Origin: Flavobacterium caeni
GTDB taxonomy: Bacteria > Bacteroidota > Bacteroidia > Flavobacteriales > Flavobacteriaceae
Assembly: GCF_900101895.1 (NCBI RefSeq)
Contig: NZ_FMVF01000002.1
Span: 124,001 to 188,000 of the forward strand
DNA: 64,000 nucleotides
Direction: 5' to 3'
In this document: positions 61,008-64,000 of the stretch, piece after piece
How the letters are laid out: each line of letters starts with the position of its first letter
Numbering within the stretch: position 1 is the stretch's first letter
Translations under genes and position numbers: made by a program
Notes under the pieces: generated by a model
Seen by the model: the letters and a program-made list of their open reading frames with translations, nothing else
The model's database searches: none
What the model was told of the DNA's origin: nothing

Positions 61008-61834
61008 TGGGAAAAATCTCGATCATCACCATCAACTACAACAACAAGACGGGGCTTGAAAAAACCATCGGCAGCGTGCTGTCGCAAAAAGGCGTCGATT
61101 TCGAATACGTCGTCATCGATGGAAATTCTAAGGACGGCAGCCGCGAGGTTGTCGAGCAATACAAAAGCCAGGTCGCCTATGCGCTGAGTGAGCCCGATAC
61201 GGGTATCTACAACGCGATGAACAAAGGCATCCGTGCCGCAACAGGCGATTATTTGTTGTTTTTGAACAGTGGCGATACGTTGCTCGAACAGGACACGCTG
61301 GCCAAGGCCGCGGCTTTGATCGACGGGCAATACGATTTTTACTACGGCAACCAGATTTACCTGAGCAACCGCAGCAACCAGATCGAACACTGGATTGCGC
61401 CCGAGCAGGTTTCGCTTGGTTTTTTTGTCGACAACAGCCTGCCGCACCAGGCCACGTTCATCCGCCGGACGTTGTTCGAAAAGTTCGGGATGTACAACGA
61501 AAACCTCAAGATCGCATCGGACTGGGAGTTTTTTACCGTGGCGATTTGTTTGCACAAAGCCAGCTACAAACACATCGGGATGGTGGTTGCCGACTATGAT
61601 TTTACGGGGATTTCGTCGAATCCGGACAGTTACAACCTCGTGCAATCCGAAAAGAAGATCGTCATGGAGCGGTATTTTGGGATGAACGCCGAGGAGTTCG
61701 ATTTGATGAGCGAAATGAAACTCAAACGCGTCAGGAATTTGCTGTACATCAAAAAGTTCCGCTGGCCCTGGAAACTGCTCAAAGGTTTTTCGAATATTTT
61801 ACTCGCTTTTTTACCCAAACCCAACAAACGCTAA
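61007..61834 (+). CDS. glycosyltransferase family 2 protein
   Basis: Glycosyltransferase of 275 residues, similar to WcaE/Alg8-type GT2. MGKISIITINYNNKTGLEKT opens the nucleotide fold, VVIDGNSKDGSREV and LFLNSGDTLLEQD (SGD in place of DxD) follow, with LPHQATFIRRTLFEKFGMYNENLKIASDWEF at the acceptor side. Its position after fcl suggests, without proof, that it may transfer fucose. The start lies inside the fcl stop codon. Confidence 0.92.
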   Translation: MGKISIITINYNNKTGLEKTIGSVLSQKGVDFEYVVIDGNSKDGSREVVEQYKSQVAYALSEPDTGIYNAMNKGIRAATGDYLLFLNSGDTLLEQDTLAKAAALIDGQYDFYYGNQIYLSNRSNQIEHWIAPEQVSLGFFVDNSLPHQATFIRRTLFEKFGMYNENLKIASDWEFFTVAICLHKASYKHIGMVVADYDFTGISSNPDSYNLVQSEKKIVMERYFGMNAEEFDLMSEMKLKRVRNLLYIKKFRWPWKLLKGFSNILLAFLPKPNKR

Positions 61835-61837
61835 ACC

Positions 61838-63277
61838 ATGCTGTTCAACTCGGTCGACTTTTTGATTTTCTTGCCCATCGTGTTTGGGTTGTATTGGTTT
61901 GCGACCAAGGGAAATCTGAAACTGCAGAACATCTTGCTGCTCGTGTCGAGTTACTTCTTCTACGCCTGTTGGGATTGGCGCTTTTTGTTTTTGCTGATGT
62001 TCTCTACGGTGCTCGACTATTACACCGGCCTGCAAATGTACGACGCCCAATCGCAGCGAATGAAGCGGTTCTGGTTTTGGCTCAGCGTGTGCATCAACCT
62101 TGGTTTTTTGGGCGTATTCAAGTATTATAACTTTTTCGCCGATTCGTTGGCTACGGCGCTCAACGGCATGGGATTCGAGGCGCATTTTTGGACGTTACAG
62201 GTGATTTTGCCCGTAGGGATTTCGTTTTACACGTTCCACGGATTGTCGTATGTGATCGATATTTACAAAGACCGCATCAAGCCCGAGCGCAATTTTGTCG
62301 ATTATTCGGTGTTTGTGAGTTTCTTTCCGTTGCTTGTGGCGGGGCCTATTGAACGTGCGACGCACCTCTTGCCGCAAATCCAAACCAAAAGGCAATTCAA
62401 CTACCGCCAGGCCGTCGACGGTTTGCGTCAAATCTTGTGGGGCTTGTTCAAGAAAATGGTCATCGCCGACAATTGCGCCGAGTATGCGAACATGGTTTTC
62501 GCCAATTCGGCCGACCATTCGGGCAGCACGCACATCATGGGTGTTATTTTCTTTACGTTCCAGATTTATGGCGACTTTTCGGGCTATTCCGATATCGCAC
62601 TCGGGACGGCGCGTTTGTTCGGGGTCGAGCTGTTGCGCAATTTTGCCTATCCGTTCTTTTCGCGCGACACGGCCGAATACTGGCGTCGCTGGCACATTTC
62701 GTTGTCGAGCTGGTTCCGCGATTACCTGTACATTCCGCTCGGCGGCAGCAAAGGCGGCACCTGGATGAAGGTGCGCAATACGTTCATCATTTTCATTGTA
62801 TCGGGTTTCTGGCATGGCGCGGCCTGGACCTATGTGTTTTGGGGATTCCTCAATGCGTTGTACATCATGCCATCGATCATATTCAACACCAACCGTCACA
62901 ACATGGAGATTGTTGCCAAGGGGCGCGTATTTCCTACCTTTAACGAACTGTTCCACATTGTCACGACCTTTTCGTTGACCGTTTTTGCGTTCATCTTTTT
63001 CCGTGCCGTCGATATGGCGCATGCGTTCCAGTTCGTGACCGAGATCTTTTCGATGTCGACCTTTACGCCGCCCAAGGGCATACGCAACGAAGTCGTTTGG
63101 CTGATCGTGATCATGTTGCTCGTCGAATGGGCCGGACGCGAAAACAAGTACGCGCTCGAAAAACTCGGGATGCGTTGGCCAAGGCCATTGCGCTGGGCGT
63201 TTTATGCACTGATCGTACTTTTGATTTTTTGGTTCCAGACGATGAAAGAAGTGGCGTTTATTTATTTCCAGTTTTAA
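61838..63277 (+). CDS. MBOAT family O-acyltransferase (AlgI-like)
   Basis: Integral membrane O-acyltransferase of 479 residues with about eleven helices. MLFNSVDFLIFLPIVFGLYW and QNILLLVSSYFFYACWDWRF start the protein as in AlgI/DltB relatives; the conserved RDYLYIPLGGSKGG and the catalytic histidine in FWHGAAWTYVFWG are present. It likely acetylates the surface polysaccharide made by this operon, with the next gene as extracytoplasmic partner. Confidence 0.95.
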   Translation: MLFNSVDFLIFLPIVFGLYWFATKGNLKLQNILLLVSSYFFYACWDWRFLFLLMFSTVLDYYTGLQMYDAQSQRMKRFWFWLSVCINLGFLGVFKYYNFFADSLATALNGMGFEAHFWTLQVILPVGISFYTFHGLSYVIDIYKDRIKPERNFVDYSVFVSFFPLLVAGPIERATHLLPQIQTKRQFNYRQAVDGLRQILWGLFKKMVIADNCAEYANMVFANSADHSGSTHIMGVIFFTFQIYGDFSGYSDIALGTARLFGVELLRNFAYPFFSRDTAEYWRRWHISLSSWFRDYLYIPLGGSKGGTWMKVRNTFIIFIVSGFWHGAAWTYVFWGFLNALYIMPSIIFNTNRHNMEIVAKGRVFPTFNELFHIVTTFSLTVFAFIFFRAVDMAHAFQFVTEIFSMSTFTPPKGIRNEVVWLIVIMLLVEWAGRENKYALEKLGMRWPRPLRWAFYALIVLLIFWFQTMKEVAFIYFQF

Positions 63278-63278
63278 G

Positions 63279-64000
63279 ATGAAGCAATTCCTCAAAAAAA
63301 CCGTTTTGTTCCTTTGCATCCCGATGGCCGTGATGCTGATTGGGCTGTTGTTGCCGCCAACCCCGCGTGCCGAGCAGTCGCTGTTGCTCGTGGCGCCCAT
63401 CAAGGATTCGATGCTGCAACACGTCAAGCAACCGCGCATCATCTTGGTTTCGGGGTCGAGTATGGGCTTTGGGCTCGTGAGCCAGATCGTCAAAGATTCG
63501 CTGCACCGCAACCCCATCAATACCGGAATCCACGGAGGCATGGGACTGTATTACTTGCTCGACAATACGGCGCAATACATCCAAAAAGGCGACATCGTGG
63601 TGCTTGCGCCCGAATACCATCAGTTTTTTGGCGATTTCTGTGAGGGCAACGAAGAACTGTTGCGCGTGTATTTCGACAACAAAAACGGACTCGATTTTTT
63701 CAAGTTGCGCGCGGTGCAACTCAAGAAGACGTATCCGTACATCCCGAGGTATGCGATGTCTAAGTTCATCCCGTCGCAATATTTCAACCTCAAGACGCAA
63801 GAGTTTTATTCCAAGCGCGCGTTCAACGAATACGGCGACGTAAACCAACATTGGGGGCAAACGTGGCCGAATCCGGTCGTGTTCGAGAAAATCGACGGCG
63901 ACTACCTCAATACCGATGTGCTCCAGGCCGTGGTCGAATTCAACGAACTGGTCAAATCCAAAGGCGCGACACTTTACTTTACCTTTCCGGGGTACTTGGA
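63279..64000 (+). CDS. putative MBOAT partner (SGNH/AlgJ-like), C-terminus outside window
   Basis: The frame is open from ATG 63279, one base after the MBOAT stop, to the end of the window (about 240 residues seen). An N-terminal membrane helix (TVLFLCIPMAVMLIGLLLPP) is followed by a periplasmic-type domain with IILVSGSSMGFGL, resembling block I of SGNH hydrolases, and GGMGLYYLLDNTAQYIQKGD. Genes of this kind follow AlgI-like acyltransferases and complete acetyl transfer. The catalytic Asp-His end is not in the window, so the assignment is tentative. Confidence 0.7.
   Translation, partial: MKQFLKKTVLFLCIPMAVMLIGLLLPPTPRAEQSLLLVAPIKDSMLQHVKQPRIILVSGSSMGFGLVSQIVKDSLHRNPINTGIHGGMGLYYLLDNTAQYIQKGDIVVLAPEYHQFFGDFCEGNEELLRVYFDNKNGLDFFKLRAVQLKKTYPYIPRYAMSKFIPSQYFNLKTQEFYSKRAFNEYGDVNQHWGQTWPNPVVFEKIDGDYLNTDVLQAVVEFNELVKSKGATLYFTFPGYL

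Overview
The window is chromosomal DNA from a member of the Bacteroidota, most likely class Flavobacteriia. This rests on several things seen in the sequence: about twenty intergenic copies of the Bacteroidota -7 promoter element TAnnTTTG, weak or absent Shine-Dalgarno sites, a TonB-dependent receptor with a carboxypeptidase-like N-terminal domain, 2TM-domain proteins with a LytS/LytTR pair, and a remnant of a type IX secretion sorting domain. G+C looks close to one half by eye, which is high for Flavobacterium itself. I saw no rRNA, tRNA, CRISPR array, prophage or transposase gene.

Layout. 1-2.6 kb: the end of an aldehyde dehydrogenase gene, a noncoding 105-bp tandem repeat, a DUF779 gene and a convergent AraC regulator. 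2.7-9.4 kb (minus): DUF1905 and bestrophin genes, then a complete adaptor-RND-TolC efflux operon. 9.5-16.4 kb: recG, an M1 aminopeptidase-patatin pair, a small membrane protein and a TauE/SafE exporter. 16.4-19.6 kb: a 43-bp tandem array, a Crp/Fnr regulator, a perfect CRP-like box, a DJ-1/PfpI gene, an SDR gene, then three 169-bp noncoding repeats. 19.7-28.8 kb: uvrD-type helicase, a YciO-type protein, an OmpA lipoprotein, GT2, an HsdR-N-like nuclease domain, an L,D-transpeptidase, holA, and the orphan sorting-domain remnant. 29-36.4 kb: a lipoprotein, a small membrane protein, a GtrB-like/GT-C pair, ettA, and a TPR hybrid histidine kinase. 36.5-42.5 kb: a DEAD-box helicase, a 0.93-kb repeat island with nested inverted repeats, and the histidine-degradation genes hutG and hutI split by a coiled-coil membrane protein. 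42.6-53.5 kb: corA, small proteins, a WYL regulator divergent from a TonB-dependent receptor, DUF2141 and TPR genes, a LytS-2TM kinase, two further 2TM genes, a LytTR regulator and a CocE-type hydrolase. 53.6-56.7 kb (minus): heme A synthase, CCA-adding enzyme, TsaC/Sua5. 56.9-64 kb: a surface-polysaccharide operon (glycosyltransferases, gmd, fcl, MBOAT acyltransferase, partial partner), which runs off the edge.

The gene content is mostly core plus surface-related accessory genes. The least explained material is noncoding: two G-rich long tandem repeats that may be related, five separate period-7 intergenic repeats, a hairpin-rich repeat family whose stems co-vary between copies, and the 43-bp array whose half-sites match the predicted specificity of the adjacent Crp/Fnr regulator. 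The most unusual coding arrangement is the LytS kinase fused in frame to a 2TM domain and followed by two stand-alone 2TM genes and LytTR.
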